Source: an uncultured Opitutales bacterium (GTDB taxonomy: Bacteria; Verrucomicrobiota; Verrucomicrobiia; Opitutales; Seribacteraceae). Taken from it: a DNA stretch of 56,639 bases. The position numbers and the translations under genes are program-made. The DNA is taken from assembly GCA_905478775.1 (NCBI GenBank), contig CAJQKB010000089.1:1-56639 (forward strand). The letters run 5' to 3'. Every line of letters begins with the position of its first letter. The stretch's first letter is position 1. The notes under the pieces are model-generated. The model made no database searches, was not told where the DNA came from, and saw only the letters and a list, made by a program, of their open reading frames with translations. Below are positions 1 to 9,007 of this stretch, one piece after another.

Positions 1-93
1 CTTGAATGTACTGGCGTGTCCTTCATGCAAATAACCGGAAGGAGTGGGTGCAATTCTTCCCCTGTAGGTTTTTTGTTGTTTGTCCTCGCTCAT
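1..93 (-). CDS. gluQ: Glutamyl-Q tRNA(Asp) synthetase-like protein, N-terminal fragment
   Basis: Only the first 31 codons lie in the window; the gene runs off the left edge on the minus strand. Translating from the ATG at 93-91 gives a short hydrophilic lead followed by YRGRIAPTPSGYLHEGHAS. This is the N-terminal signature of the class I glutamyl-tRNA synthetase family: an R-x-AP-(T/S)-P-(T/S)-G strand and the HxGH ATP-binding motif, here HEGH. The YRGR lead directly before the signature resembles GluQRS, which attaches glutamate to queuosine in tRNA(Asp), more than discriminating GluRS. The fragment is too short to exclude GluRS. The gene diverges from the helicase at 162, sharing a 68-bp intergenic region. 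Confidence 0.7.
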   Translation of the reverse strand, partial: MSEDKQQKTYRGRIAPTPSGYLHEGHASTFK

Positions 94-120
94 TTGATGA
101 ATTTAGGCTTTAGCTATACT
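94..120 (+). promoter_or_regulatory. Candidate sigma70-type promoter for the helicase gene
   Basis: TTGATG (94-99) and TATACT (115-120) are separated by 15 bases, a short but usable spacing, 41 bases upstream of the helicase ATG. It lies in the divergent gap between the GluQ-like gene and the helicase. Identified by eye only. Confidence 0.35.
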
Positions 121-129
121 TTTACGCAA

Positions 130-149
130 GGAGAAGAATTCCCTTCTCC
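130..149 (+). promoter_or_regulatory. Perfect 7-bp leader hairpin upstream of the helicase start
   Basis: GGAGAAG (130-136) and CTTCTCC (143-149) are exact inverted complements around a 6-base loop, ending 12 bases before the ATG at 162. No T-run follows, so it does not look like a terminator. It would lie in the 5' leader of the helicase mRNA if the promoter at 94-120 is used. The left arm contains GGAG, but it is about 28 bases from the ATG, too far to serve as a Shine-Dalgarno. Function unknown. Confidence 0.4.
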
Positions 150-161
150 CACTATGTTACG

Positions 162-1379
162 ATGAATTTTAAAGAATTGGGCTTATGTCCAGAAATCCTT
201 CAGGCAATTGAAGATCTAGGATATGAGGATGCAACTCCTATTCAAATAAAAGCGATTCCAGCAATTTTAAAAGGGAGGGATATGGTCGGCTCAGCACAAA
301 CTGGTACTGGAAAAACAGCCGCATTCGCACTTCCCGCACTTCATCGATTAGCGAAGCCAGGCGGGTGTCGTGCTCTCGCCTTAGCCCCTACCCGGGAACT
401 CGCCATTCAAATCGAGGAAAACTTTCGAAAATATGGAAAATATCTGGGTTTAAAAATGGCTCTCCTTTATGGTGGGGTAAAATACGGAAAACAATTGGAG
501 GAATTGGGAAATAATCCTGATATTATTGTCGCCACTCCGGGACGGTTGCTCGACCACATCCAGCAGGGTAATCTTTCATTGGGTAAAATTGAAATTCTGA
601 TCCTCGATGAGGTGGATCGTATGCTCGACATGGGATTCGTTGAGGATGTAACTAAAATCATAAATAAGACACCTCGATCCAGGCAAACTCTGCTTTTTTC
701 TGCAACGATTCCAGATGCGGTTGTCCGTTTATCAAAGTGGGCATTAGATAACCCTGCCGAAGCTAAGATCGATATCAAAATATCGGCGGCAGAGACGGTT
801 TCTCATGCCCTTTACCCAGTGCCGGCAATTCAGAAGTTTGATTTATTGGTATCCCTTTTGAATAACATTAAATTTGATAGTTTAATCATCTTTTTTCAAA
901 CGCGCAGAGGAACGGATAAAATAAGCCATTGGCTTACTGAGCATGGACAGGATGTTCGGGTATTACATTCTGACTTAAAGCAGAGGGACCGGATGTCCGC
1001 GTTACAGGATTTTAAAGACGGAAAAGTTAAAATTCTTTCCGCGACCGATGTGGCATCCCGAGGTTTGGATATTTCAAATGTTACTCATGTCATTAACTAC
1101 GATGTCCCCCAACATGCGGAGGACTACATTCACAGGATTGGACGAACTGGACGTGCCCGTACTGAGGGTGAGGCTTTCACACTTTGTAAACCGGAAGAAT
1201 TACCGTTAGTTGAATCAGTCGAAAAATTGCTTGGAAATCCATTGCCGAGAAAGTTTGTCGATGATTTTGCGTATCGGGAAGCACCGGAGAGTTTAGTTCC
1301 GACTGGGGCAGTGGTTTCAAAGAAGAGGAATCGGAGTTTTGGAAAGCAAGTTTCTTTTGGTTCGAGGAAACGCAGATAG
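162..1379 (+). CDS. DEAD-box family ATP-dependent RNA helicase (RhlE-like)
   Basis: A 405-residue two-RecA-domain RNA helicase core with a short basic tail, expected to unwind RNA duplexes in ribosome assembly or mRNA decay. All family motifs are visible: the Q motif around residues 2-30 (FKELGL, TPIQ), motif I AQTGTGKT (45-52), PTREL (76-80), TPGR (125-128), motif II at 149-152, SAT (180-182), then [11 protein letters not shown] and HRIGRTGRA in domain 2. Motif II reads DEVD rather than DEAD; the acidic residues that coordinate Mg and water are kept, so activity is expected. The last 20 residues are Arg/Lys-rich, as in RhlE proteins. msrB follows 11 bp downstream and may be co-transcribed. 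Assignment to the RhlE subgroup is inference from length and tail. Confidence 0.95.
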   Translation: MNFKELGLCPEILQAIEDLGYEDATPIQIKAIPAILKGRDMVGSAQTGTGKTAAFALPALHRLAKPGGCRALALAPTRELAIQIEENFRKYGKYLGLKMALLYGGVKYGKQLEELGNNPDIIVATPGRLLDHIQQGNLSLGKIEILILDEVDRMLDMGFVEDVTKIINKTPRSRQTLLFSATIPDAVVRLSKWALDNPAEAKIDIKISAAETVSHALYPVPAIQKFDLLVSLLNNIKFDSLIIFFQTRRGTDKISHWLTEHGQDVRVLHSDLKQRDRMSALQDFKDGKVKILSATDVASRGLDISNVTHVINYDVPQHAEDYIHRIGRTGRARTEGEAFTLCKPEELPLVESVEKLLGNPLPRKFVDDFAYREAPESLVPTGAVVSKKRNRSFGKQVSFGSRKRR

Positions 1380-1390
1380 TATTGTTTTCT

Positions 1391-1795
1391 ATGCATGAAG
1401 AAAACAGTAGGGTTAATAAAAATTTCAGTACCGATCATTTAGACCCAGAACAAAATAATATTTGCTGCGGGGGGGGTACCGAACGAGCATTTTCTGGAAA
1501 ATATTGGGACTGTAAGAAAGTAGGAACTTACGACTGCGTGGTCTGCAACTCGCCGCTTTTCTTATCCGGTACAAAATTTGACTCGGGTTCGGGTTGGCCC
1601 AGTTTCTATGAAGCTGTCTCTCCTGATTCTGTTACAATATTGGAAGATCGCAGTCATGGCATGGTTCGGGAAGAAGCTCTTTGTGGAAATTGTGGTTCGC
1701 ACCTAGGGCACCGCTTCCCTGATGGTCCTCAACCAACTGGTCAGAGATACTGCATCAATTCTGCCTCTCTTCATTTGGTTGAAGCCACTCAATAA
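1391..1795 (+). CDS. msrB: Peptide-methionine (R)-S-oxide reductase MsrB
   Basis: Reduces methionine-R-sulfoxide in oxidised proteins with thioredoxin as electron donor. The domain fills the protein: the [12 protein letters not shown] strand, [35 protein letters not shown], and the catalytic RYCINSASL with Cys121 counted from this ATG. Two CxxC pairs (49/52 and 98/101) form the structural zinc site. A TTG at 1382 in the same frame would add three residues; the ATG is preferred, and neither has a Shine-Dalgarno. A run of eight G (1469-1476) encodes part of a Cys-Gly-Gly-Gly stretch where homologues usually have a variable loop, and the frame remains correct through it. It sits 11 bp after the helicase and ends just before a strong terminator. 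Confidence 0.95.
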   Translation: MHEENSRVNKNFSTDHLDPEQNNICCGGGTERAFSGKYWDCKKVGTYDCVVCNSPLFLSGTKFDSGSGWPSFYEAVSPDSVTILEDRSHGMVREEALCGNCGSHLGHRFPDGPQPTGQRYCINSASLHLVEATQ

Positions 1796-1824
1796 CACAT
1801 AATTTTACATTTATCTTCCCGCTA

Positions 1825-1845
1825 AACCGCTTCGGCGGTTTTTTT
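1825..1845 (+). terminator. Rho-independent terminator after msrB
   Basis: AACCGC, loop TTCG, GCGGTT, then a run of T to 1845. It is a GC-rich 6-bp stem with the very stable UUCG tetraloop and a U-tract, 30 bases after the msrB stop, in the right orientation to end the helicase-msrB transcript. It also lies just past the 3' end of the minus-strand lipoprotein gene, though the T-run serves only the plus strand. Confidence 0.9.
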
Positions 1846-1871
1846 GTGTCCAGTGCTCCCGGAAAAAAAAC

Positions 1872-2036
1872 TTATTTAGAAGATCCGATGGACAAATCGT
1901 GAACGGATTCCGAGGAGATTTCTTTTTCTTCTGTCCAATCTACGACTGTTCGGACAGGTAGAGTCACCACTCGTGTGCATCCAGAAAAAAAGAGTGCATA
2001 GAGGATAGTAATGGTTATGAAAAGAAACTTGCCCAT
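1872..2036 (-). CDS. Small predicted lipoprotein, unknown function
   Basis: A 54-residue product starting MGKFLFITITIL, with a hydrophobic signal segment and the lipobox FSGC at about residues 18-21. Signal peptidase II would cut before the Cys, leaving a mature lipoprotein of only about 34 residues that begins CTRVVTLPVRTVVDWT and ends in an acidic, Ser-rich tail. The frame extends upstream to 2078, but those extra 14 residues are charged and would spoil a signal peptide, so the internal ATG is chosen. No Shine-Dalgarno is visible. It stands alone on the minus strand between the msrB terminator and the DUF445 gene. The family is not recognised. Confidence 0.6.
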   Translation of the reverse strand: MGKFLFITITILYALFFSGCTRVVTLPVRTVVDWTEEKEISSESVHDLSIGSSK

Positions 2037-2143
2037 AGTTATTAACCATAGTAAATCCGAACGCTCCGCAACTATCAATTTATCTTAGTAGCGCATCTCT
2101 CCCCATTTAATTTAAATAGTAACCAGCCAAGAAAAACATATCA

Positions 2144-2749
2144 ATGCCTCCAATTCTTTTATTACTTCCTGTAATTGCATCTCTCATCGGATGGTTTACC
2201 AATTATCTAGCAGTTAAAATGTTATTTCATCCCCGCATCCCATTCCGTTTTTTGGGGGTTTCTATTCAGGGCGTGTTTCCCAAGAGACAAAAACAATTGG
2301 CAGAAAAATTGGGAACATTAGTAGCAGAAGAACTTTTTTCGATCCAAGAGGTAACTCTTAAATTAAAGGAACTGGCCACAAGCGAAGAATCCATGGACCT
2401 TGTAGGAAAGAGGATCGAAAAGACGATTAGAGAGAAACTCGTAAAAAGTTTTCCGATGCTCGCTATGTTTCTGACCGATGATATGGTTGAAAAAGTAACC
2501 AATTTATTCAAGGCCGAACTGCAAGATTTCCTTGGTGAATCGGCACAAGATATTGGCAATAAACTAGAGGAAAGTTTAGATATAAAAGAATTAGTTCGTG
2601 AAAAAGTGGAAGCATTCTCCTCTGATAAGCTGGAAGAAATTCTATTTTCAATCATGCGAAAAGAATTCCGTTTTATCGAAATGATCGGGGCAGTGCTAGG
2701 ATTTTTGATTGGCTGCGTACAGGTAGGGTTAACCTTAATCGCCACCTAA
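2144..2749 (+). CDS. DUF445 family membrane protein
   Basis: A 201-residue protein with a hydrophobic N-terminal segment (LLLLPVIASLIGWFTNYLAV), the DUF445 hallmark GWFTNYLAVKMLFHP near residues 16-30, the following GVFPKRQ, a long charged helical middle (about 45-175), and a second membrane segment at the C-terminus (FLIGCVQVGLTLIA). This is the short membrane-anchored type related to YheB/YtxM-like proteins, whose role is not established. The topology suggests two membrane helices bracketing a helical domain. It is followed 68 bp later by the MscS channel gene. Confidence 0.85.
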   Translation: MPPILLLLPVIASLIGWFTNYLAVKMLFHPRIPFRFLGVSIQGVFPKRQKQLAEKLGTLVAEELFSIQEVTLKLKELATSEESMDLVGKRIEKTIREKLVKSFPMLAMFLTDDMVEKVTNLFKAELQDFLGESAQDIGNKLEESLDIKELVREKVEAFSSDKLEEILFSIMRKEFRFIEMIGAVLGFLIGCVQVGLTLIAT

Positions 2750-2817
2750 GTGGACTCGGATAGAATTATTGCTTGTTGCATTATATCTCTTTAATTCATT
2801 CTTTAAATTAGAATAAG

Positions 2818-4131
2818 ATGAACACCGTACTGGCAAACTTGGATTGGGAAAACTGGAGAGAGTTTTGGTTGGATCCATCTATTCGTTTACAATTTGCAGT
2901 TCTTGCCGGGCTAATCGCTCTCGTCTTTATCCTAACCAGGATTACTAAGCCTCTTTGCGAGTCACTCTCAAATGCGGAAGGTAATAATGAGTTTAAGACA
3001 TTACTCTGGAGCAATGTTACCAGAATGGTCGCTCCCCTTTATTTATTGGTTTCCTGTCTATTGGCAGTTGCTTTGGTCGAGAGGTTTTCAATTTCTTCCC
3101 AGGAGTTAATTCGTCCCTTTACCAGTGCTGCAGGGGCATGGGCAACTTACCGAATGATATCGGGTTTTATAAAAAGCCGGGCTTGGCTACGTTTAATTGC
3201 AGTACTGGCATTTACTTTGGCGGCACTGCATAGCTTTGGACTACTAGAAACAACAATCGATTTGCTCAACTTACTTGCTTTTAATGTGGGTGACCGGCGA
3301 ATCTCAATACTCGATATCCTCAATGGTGGTTTAATTTTACTTGTATTACTATGGATTAGTTCTCTGCTTGGTAGTTCAGGTGAGAAGAAAATCAAAAAAC
3401 TGCCGCACTTACCTCCCTCCTTACAGGTTCTACTGGCAAAAATCCTACGGGTCATTCTTGTTTTTGTAAGTTTCGCGATTGCACTTTCCACTATTGGACT
3501 CGATCTATCATCCTTTGCCATCCTCGGTGGTGCCATTGGTGTGGGAATTGGTTTTGGATTGCAGAAAGTAGTTTCTAATTTGGTCAGTGGTTTAATTCTG
3601 CTCTTAGATCGTTCCATTAAACCTGGAGATGTAATTGAAATCGAAGGGACTTATGGTTGGATTAATTCATTGCGGGCCCGATACGCATCTGTAATCACAC
3701 GGGATGGGAAAGAACACCTAATTCCGAATGAAGATTTAATTACCAATCGGGTAATCAATTGGTCTTTTAGTGATCGTAATGTACGAGTACGAGTACCAAT
3801 CGGTATTTCTTATAATGCGGACCCACGAAAAGCGATTGCGCTTTGTTTGGAGGCTGCTCACTCCACTAGCAGGACCCTGCAAAGTCCTGAACCCAAGTGC
3901 TTAGTGATTGGTTTTGGAGATAATTCAATTGATTTAGAACTTCGATTTTGGATTGATGATCCTTCGAACGGTGTGGGGAATGTAAGAAGCGAAGTGCTTC
4001 TGGCAGTTTGGGACCGTTTTCAGAAAGAAGGAATTGATATTCCTTTTCCGCAAAGAGACATTCATGTTTCTGGACTTTCTCCCAAAATTATTTCAGCAAT
4101 CCAAGAAGACACGAATAACGACTCCCCTTAA
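2818..4131 (+). CDS. MscS-family small-conductance mechanosensitive channel
   Basis: A 437-residue inner-membrane channel that opens under membrane tension to release solutes during osmotic downshock. The N-terminal half (about 20-225) carries several hydrophobic helices beyond the three of E. coli MscS. The pore helix and beta domain are unmistakable: GGAIGVGIGFGLQKVVSN from about residue 237, DRSIKPGDVIEIEG, then RDGKEHLIPNEDLITNRVINWS. The alpha/beta cytoplasmic cage domain follows to the end (FRFPQRDIH-like region reading PFPQRDIHV). The Gly/Ala-rich pore helix pattern is conserved. It lies between the DUF445 gene and yajC; the linkage probably has no functional meaning. Confidence 0.95.
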   Translation: MNTVLANLDWENWREFWLDPSIRLQFAVLAGLIALVFILTRITKPLCESLSNAEGNNEFKTLLWSNVTRMVAPLYLLVSCLLAVALVERFSISSQELIRPFTSAAGAWATYRMISGFIKSRAWLRLIAVLAFTLAALHSFGLLETTIDLLNLLAFNVGDRRISILDILNGGLILLVLLWISSLLGSSGEKKIKKLPHLPPSLQVLLAKILRVILVFVSFAIALSTIGLDLSSFAILGGAIGVGIGFGLQKVVSNLVSGLILLLDRSIKPGDVIEIEGTYGWINSLRARYASVITRDGKEHLIPNEDLITNRVINWSFSDRNVRVRVPIGISYNADPRKAIALCLEAAHSTSRTLQSPEPKCLVIGFGDNSIDLELRFWIDDPSNGVGNVRSEVLLAVWDRFQKEGIDIPFPQRDIHVSGLSPKIISAIQEDTNNDSP

Positions 4132-4194
4132 TTTAAGCATCCGGGCTTGCCAAACCGACTAATTCTCGTTTTTATTGACCTTTTGTTTATATTT

Positions 4195-4521
4195 ATGTCT
4201 TACACAGAATTACCTTTACTTGGCGAGATACTCGCCATGGCACCTCCAAGCGGTCAATCCGGCGAATCTGGCTTAATGAGCTTCCTTCCAATGATTCTCA
4301 TTTTTGTGGCCTTCTACTTTTTGCTCATTGCACCGCAAAGAAAAAAGCAAAAACAACACGACAAGATGATTAAGTCACTGGAAAAAGGAGTTCGGGTAAA
4401 AACAGTCGGTGGTATGTTTGGCACTATTACCGGGGTTAAAGACGATTGTTTTGTTCTTCGTATCGCAGAAAATGTAAAAGTTGAAATATCCAAAGAGGCT
4501 GTTTCTGCGAAAATCGATTAA
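4195..4521 (+). CDS. yajC: Sec translocase accessory subunit YajC
   Basis: A 108-residue inner-membrane protein that associates with SecDF and YidC in the Sec translocon. It has one membrane helix (FLPMILIFVAFYFLLI) followed directly by the family signature APQRKKQKQHDKMIKSL, then the small beta domain KGVRVKTVGGMFGTITGVKDD. The frame opens earlier at a TTG (4147), adding a hydrophobic stretch of 16 residues; the ATG at 4195 matches the usual YajC length and is preferred, though no Shine-Dalgarno supports either. secDF starts 48 bp downstream, the standard yajC-secD-secF arrangement. Confidence 0.93.
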   Translation: MSYTELPLLGEILAMAPPSGQSGESGLMSFLPMILIFVAFYFLLIAPQRKKQKQHDKMIKSLEKGVRVKTVGGMFGTITGVKDDCFVLRIAENVKVEISKEAVSAKID

Positions 4522-4569
4522 TTCTTTTCTCCGACTTTATCGGACCCCTTTCTTCAACCGAATCCAATC

Positions 4570-7254
4570 ATGAACAAGTCCACCACCTGGAAGCTAATTT
4601 TCACCGCCCTCATTATTGTAATTAGTTTTACCCTTATCCAACCATTTGAAGATCAGGAACTAGGAGGTTACGCACTCAGTCAGGTTAGTTCGGAAGCAAA
4701 TTCATCGAATCACACTGGACATGAAAACTTTGCTGAGGTTATCGATAACTTACGTAATCAACTCCCCGAGGACCAACCAATTGATTACGGCGCCTTACGA
4801 TCATACGGAAAACGGAATCGTCTGGACTACGCCGCTTTTTTTAGTCCCCCGGAAGGCGTTCTTGGAACAGTGGGTTCAAGGATTTTTCCAGTTTGGGTAA
4901 AACCTGGAATTCGTTCCAACCATGTAAAGGACCGCGATAAGAGAAACGATCTAGTTCTTCGTACCCTCCTTAAGAATTCACAAGCTGCAATCAAACGAGG
5001 TTTGGATCTACGAGGTGGGATTGCATTCACCATGGAGATTACCGATGCCAATGAGAGCGATTCATCCGCCTCCCCGTCTGGTGCAACCCCGATGGATAAA
5101 GTAATCGAAATTATGAGCGAACGATTGAATGCATTCGGCGTGGCAGAAACCTTAGTTCGTAAAAAAGGGGATAATGCAATTGAAATCCAAATTCCCGATC
5201 GTACCACAAAGCAGGATCCTGGAATTATTGAAGAACTTCAAAAACCCGCCAAACTCGAATTTCGCGTAGTGAATGTTAATTCAGATGCTCCCATTCCTCT
5301 TCAGGAAGGTGAAGAGTGGACAGACGATGAAGGTATTCCCTATGTTGCCATGCTAAGGAGCGATGCGGTGGCCAACGAAAGACCAATCTGGGTGAAACGT
5401 TTATGGTCTGCGGATGGAGATATCATTGAGGAAGCTTATGCCAAGCAAGACCAAATGGGCGGCTGGGAAGTGGGCTTGGACTTTACCTCCGACGGCGGCA
5501 AGATTTTTGGCGATCTTACAGGAGAAATTGCAAATGCGAATGATCCAACCAGCGGAGCACTTGGTCGACTTGCGATCGTATTGGACGGACAATTAGAAAG
5601 TGCTCCCACCGTTAAACAAAGAATTGATGGTGGCAGTGCGGTAATCAACGGTAACTTTAGTTTTCGCGAAGCAAAAATGCTTTCTGACATTCTCAACAAC
5701 CCTCTTAAGGTATCACTCACCATTGGAGAGAAGTATGAAGTCTCCCCTACCCTTGCAGCGGGTGCGCTTTCGAGCAGTTTGAATGCTTGTTTACTGGGTG
5801 CGGTTCTAATTATAGCTTTTATGATAACCTGGTATAAGGCTGGGGGAATAGTTGCGGTACTTTCAGTAGGAACGAATATTTTATTAGTGATTGCTGTTTT
5901 GGCGGGATTATTTCAAGCCACCTTTACGTTACCAGGGATGGCTGCTCTAGTCCTCACTATTGGAATGGCAGTGGATGCAAATATTTTAATTTTCGAACGA
6001 ATACGGGAAGAATTAAGGTCTGGTAAAAATTCTGAAAATGCACTCGAAGGAGGATATGCAAAGGCATTTTCTACGATCATTGATGCAAATTTAACCACTT
6101 TGATTACCGCATCTATTTTGATTTGGCTTGGTACCGGTCCGGTCAAAGGTTTCGGTATTACTCTTGCAATCGGAATAGTAACCTCGGTTTTTTGTGCATT
6201 GTTCATCAGCAGGCTTCTTATGAATGTGTTGCTTCAATTAGGTGTCCAAAATTTGATCAGCCTCCAAAAGGTTGAAAAGCGGGCACCTCGGGCAGAAATT
6301 GATTTCCATAAATATCGGGTTCCTGCCTTTATTATATCCTGGGCAATTGTGGCAGTTGGCATATTTTCAGTTTATACGAATCAAGATAAAATTTTAGGGA
6401 TCGATTTTAGGGGGGGTGAAGAATTAATTGCCTCCTTTGATCAACAGATTGATCCTGAAGTGATCGACCAATCGTTGGAGAAGGGAGAACAACTGGGAGA
6501 AGTGCAACATGTCTACCGTTCTGAAATTGGATCAGGAGAGGAGTCCACTCGTTTAGTGCTACAGACCGAGATTGGAAAGGCGAGAAATGTTCTAGACGCC
6601 CTTGCACAAGCAAATCCAAGTGCGGGACTAATGGAAGAAGGACTAAGCAATATCGGAGCCTCAGTGAGTAATCAAATTAAAGACGATGCAATTTTATCTG
6701 TGGTCGTCGCCTTACTTGGAATTCTCTTGTACGTGGCCATTCGATTTGAAATGGGCTACGCGATCGGGGCAGTTATCGCCACAATTCATGATGTTTTGAT
6801 GACAATTGGTTTATTTGTTTTGATTGGTACGGTATCCGGTGGGGTCTTGTGCTCCGGACAGTTTACCGCGCCAATGCTTGCCTCTATTCTGATGATTGTA
6901 GGGTACTCAATCAACGACACTATTGTTGTCTTTGACCGTATTCGGGAAGAACTTGAAATGAACCCTGTAACGAACTTAAAGAAAGTGATCATGATTGCCA
7001 TCAATCGGGTTCTTTCCAGATCAATACTCACTAGTGTAACAACACTTTTAGCCGCTCTTTCGCTTTGGATCTTTGGTGCGGGTGTAATTAATGACTTTGC
7101 ATTTGTTTTCGTAATCGGAATTTTGACTGGAACATTTTCATCTATCTTTATTGCGAGCCCGATTTTCTTCCTTTGGCACAAAGGGGACCGTAAGCATGTA
7201 GAAGAGGGTGAAATTTTGCCCAAATATGATTGGCAGACATCATCCGATAAATAA
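4570..7254 (+). CDS. secDF: Fused protein translocase subunit SecDF
   Basis: An 894-residue fusion of SecD and SecF, the RND-type proton-driven subunits that pull secreted proteins across the inner membrane. SecD signatures are GLDLRGG near residues 144-150, MSERLNAFGV and the periplasmic P1 region. The first six-helix bundle begins around residue 395 with LVLTIGMAVDANILIFERIREEL. SecF begins with its own first helix at about 580, then GIDFRGG near 610 and a second helix bundle with SINDTIVVFDRIREEL. Both RND helices carry the conserved Asp. The first 140 residues are longer than in E. coli SecD and partly low in recognisable features. Fusion is common in several phyla, so it is not unusual by itself. 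A run of seven G (6410-6416) lies in the GIDFRGG codons. Confidence 0.97.
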   Translation: MNKSTTWKLIFTALIIVISFTLIQPFEDQELGGYALSQVSSEANSSNHTGHENFAEVIDNLRNQLPEDQPIDYGALRSYGKRNRLDYAAFFSPPEGVLGTVGSRIFPVWVKPGIRSNHVKDRDKRNDLVLRTLLKNSQAAIKRGLDLRGGIAFTMEITDANESDSSASPSGATPMDKVIEIMSERLNAFGVAETLVRKKGDNAIEIQIPDRTTKQDPGIIEELQKPAKLEFRVVNVNSDAPIPLQEGEEWTDDEGIPYVAMLRSDAVANERPIWVKRLWSADGDIIEEAYAKQDQMGGWEVGLDFTSDGGKIFGDLTGEIANANDPTSGALGRLAIVLDGQLESAPTVKQRIDGGSAVINGNFSFREAKMLSDILNNPLKVSLTIGEKYEVSPTLAAGALSSSLNACLLGAVLIIAFMITWYKAGGIVAVLSVGTNILLVIAVLAGLFQATFTLPGMAALVLTIGMAVDANILIFERIREELRSGKNSENALEGGYAKAFSTIIDANLTTLITASILIWLGTGPVKGFGITLAIGIVTSVFCALFISRLLMNVLLQLGVQNLISLQKVEKRAPRAEIDFHKYRVPAFIISWAIVAVGIFSVYTNQDKILGIDFRGGEELIASFDQQIDPEVIDQSLEKGEQLGEVQHVYRSEIGSGEESTRLVLQTEIGKARNVLDALAQANPSAGLMEEGLSNIGASVSNQIKDDAILSVVVALLGILLYVAIRFEMGYAIGAVIATIHDVLMTIGLFVLIGTVSGGVLCSGQFTAPMLASILMIVGYSINDTIVVFDRIREELEMNPVTNLKKVIMIAINRVLSRSILTSVTTLLAALSLWIFGAGVINDFAFVFVIGILTGTFSSIFIASPIFFLWHKGDRKHVEEGEILPKYDWQTSSDK

Positions 7255-7288
7255 GTTTTACCCCTAATTACAGGTTAGAAATTATTGA

Positions 7289-9007
7289 ATGCAGTGGATT
7301 GAGGATAAGTATGACGAAAAGAGTGTAAGCGCACTCAGTCAAAATTTATCAGTCTCCCCCACTTTATCTAAGTTTCTGCTAGCTCGGGGAATTACCACCC
7401 CTGAACTAGCCACCGCTTTTCTTAAGCCAAGACTGGCTCATCTAATAAACCCGTTCGAAATTGCGGGGATGAGCGAGGCAGTGGATCGAATCATTCATGC
7501 GATCAATAATAAGGAACACGTTCTGATCGTTGGAGACTACGATGTGGACGGAATTACATCCACTGTAATTGTGAAAAGAAACCTCACCGAGCTTGGCTTA
7601 ACCCCCTACCATGTTACTCCAAAAAGGAAAACTGAAGGCTACGGATTAACTCAGGATATCCTTGAACGTGGATTAAAACTTGCCGATATTAATTTAGTTA
7701 TCGCTCTTGACTGTGGTACCAATTCCAAACAAGAAGCGGAAGGTTTACGATCGAAAGGGATTGATTTAATAGTGGTGGACCACCATCAATCCAAAGATGA
7801 ATCTCCAATTCAAGCGATTCAGGTTAATCCTCACCTCCACGAGGATAAAGGAGAACCATGGAGATTTTTGTGTACTGCAGGGCTTGCCTTTAAACTCGTT
7901 CATGGGATTCTAAAAAAATTACGCGAACAAGGGGTCAAAAGAGCATACGAAATAAACCCAAGAGACTCGCTCGCACTAGCCGGGTTAGGAACGATTGCAG
8001 ATCTTGTGCCCCTTCGTGGAGAAAATAGAATTCTTGCAAGCTTTGGACTCCGAGAATTAGGGCGCAATCCGTGCAACGGGCTTAATGCAATTCTGGAGAT
8101 GGCAAACCTACACTCCGAACCCAACCCAAACAGTGAAGATGTAGCTTTTAAGATAGCTCCCCGAATCAATGCATGCGGTCGATTAGATGATGCGGAAGTT
8201 GCAACCTCACTTCTACTCGAAACGGATAAACAAAATTGTAAATCTCTTGCCCTCCAAATGAATGAGTACAATGAAGAGCGAAAGCGGATTGAATCAAAAC
8301 TTTCTGAGGACGCACTTGTTCAGGCAAATGAATTCTTTTCTGATCGACCAGCGGTGGTCGTATGTGGCCAAGGTCCCAACTGGAACCCCGGGGTAGTTGG
8401 AATTGTAGCGGGCAAGCTAGCAAACTCATTGGGGAAGCCCTGTATCGTACTGGCTCAAACAGGGGACGAATGTAAAGGATCGGGACGGGGTGTGAAGGGA
8501 GTCAACCTGGTACAAGCATTAGATCAATGTAAGGAACTTCTTGACCATTGGGGCGGACATCCGGCCGCAGTTGGATTAAGTTTATCAATTGAGAAACTAG
8601 AAGATTTCAAAAAAAAGTTTGTTGAAGTAATTGAAAGTGACACCGGGGGTTCATTTCCTGAACCCACTCTTCAGATTGCCGCGGTTATTCAACAGGATGA
8701 ACTACAGGAAAATCTGCTTTCAGATTTGAGTAATTTAGCACCTTTTGGTCAAGAGAACCCAGAGCCGATTTTATCGCTTCAAAAAATCCGTTTAGCGTAC
8801 GAGCCCAAGAAAGTGGGTACCGGAGAGCATTTTCAATTCTCCGTACATAACGGTAACCGTACTATTTCTGGCATTGCTTGGAATATGGGTGATAGGATAC
8901 CTCCCAGTACCACGGACATAGACCTTGCATTTCGGTTGAGATGGAATTCCTGGAATGGGCGGAAAACACCTCAAATGGTCTTAGAGGATTGGCGAATTAG
9001 TGACTAA
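7289..9007 (+). CDS. recJ: Single-stranded-DNA-specific exonuclease RecJ
   Basis: A 5'-3' single-strand DNA exonuclease acting in recombinational and mismatch repair. The 572-residue length is normal. DHH-family metal motifs are intact: VGDYDVDG (82-88), [14 protein letters not shown] near 162-167, and the DHHA1 motif [12 protein letters not shown] near 420-431. The C-terminal OB-like domain follows (FGQENPEP, then the strand-rich tail). It starts at an ATG 34 bp after secDF. Its stop codon overlaps the stop codon of convergent glyS by four bases, so no terminator fits between them. Confidence 0.96.
   Translation: MQWIEDKYDEKSVSALSQNLSVSPTLSKFLLARGITTPELATAFLKPRLAHLINPFEIAGMSEAVDRIIHAINNKEHVLIVGDYDVDGITSTVIVKRNLTELGLTPYHVTPKRKTEGYGLTQDILERGLKLADINLVIALDCGTNSKQEAEGLRSKGIDLIVVDHHQSKDESPIQAIQVNPHLHEDKGEPWRFLCTAGLAFKLVHGILKKLREQGVKRAYEINPRDSLALAGLGTIADLVPLRGENRILASFGLRELGRNPCNGLNAILEMANLHSEPNPNSEDVAFKIAPRINACGRLDDAEVATSLLLETDKQNCKSLALQMNEYNEERKRIESKLSEDALVQANEFFSDRPAVVVCGQGPNWNPGVVGIVAGKLANSLGKPCIVLAQTGDECKGSGRGVKGVNLVQALDQCKELLDHWGGHPAAVGLSLSIEKLEDFKKKFVEVIESDTGGSFPEPTLQIAAVIQQDELQENLLSDLSNLAPFGQENPEPILSLQKIRLAYEPKKVGTGEHFQFSVHNGNRTISGIAWNMGDRIPPSTTDIDLAFRLRWNSWNGRKTPQMVLEDWRISD

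Noticed and set aside
3147-3617. 156-residue minus-strand frame inside the MscS gene
   Set aside because: A shadow of conserved MscS codons, Lys/Arg/Ser-rich with no domain signature.
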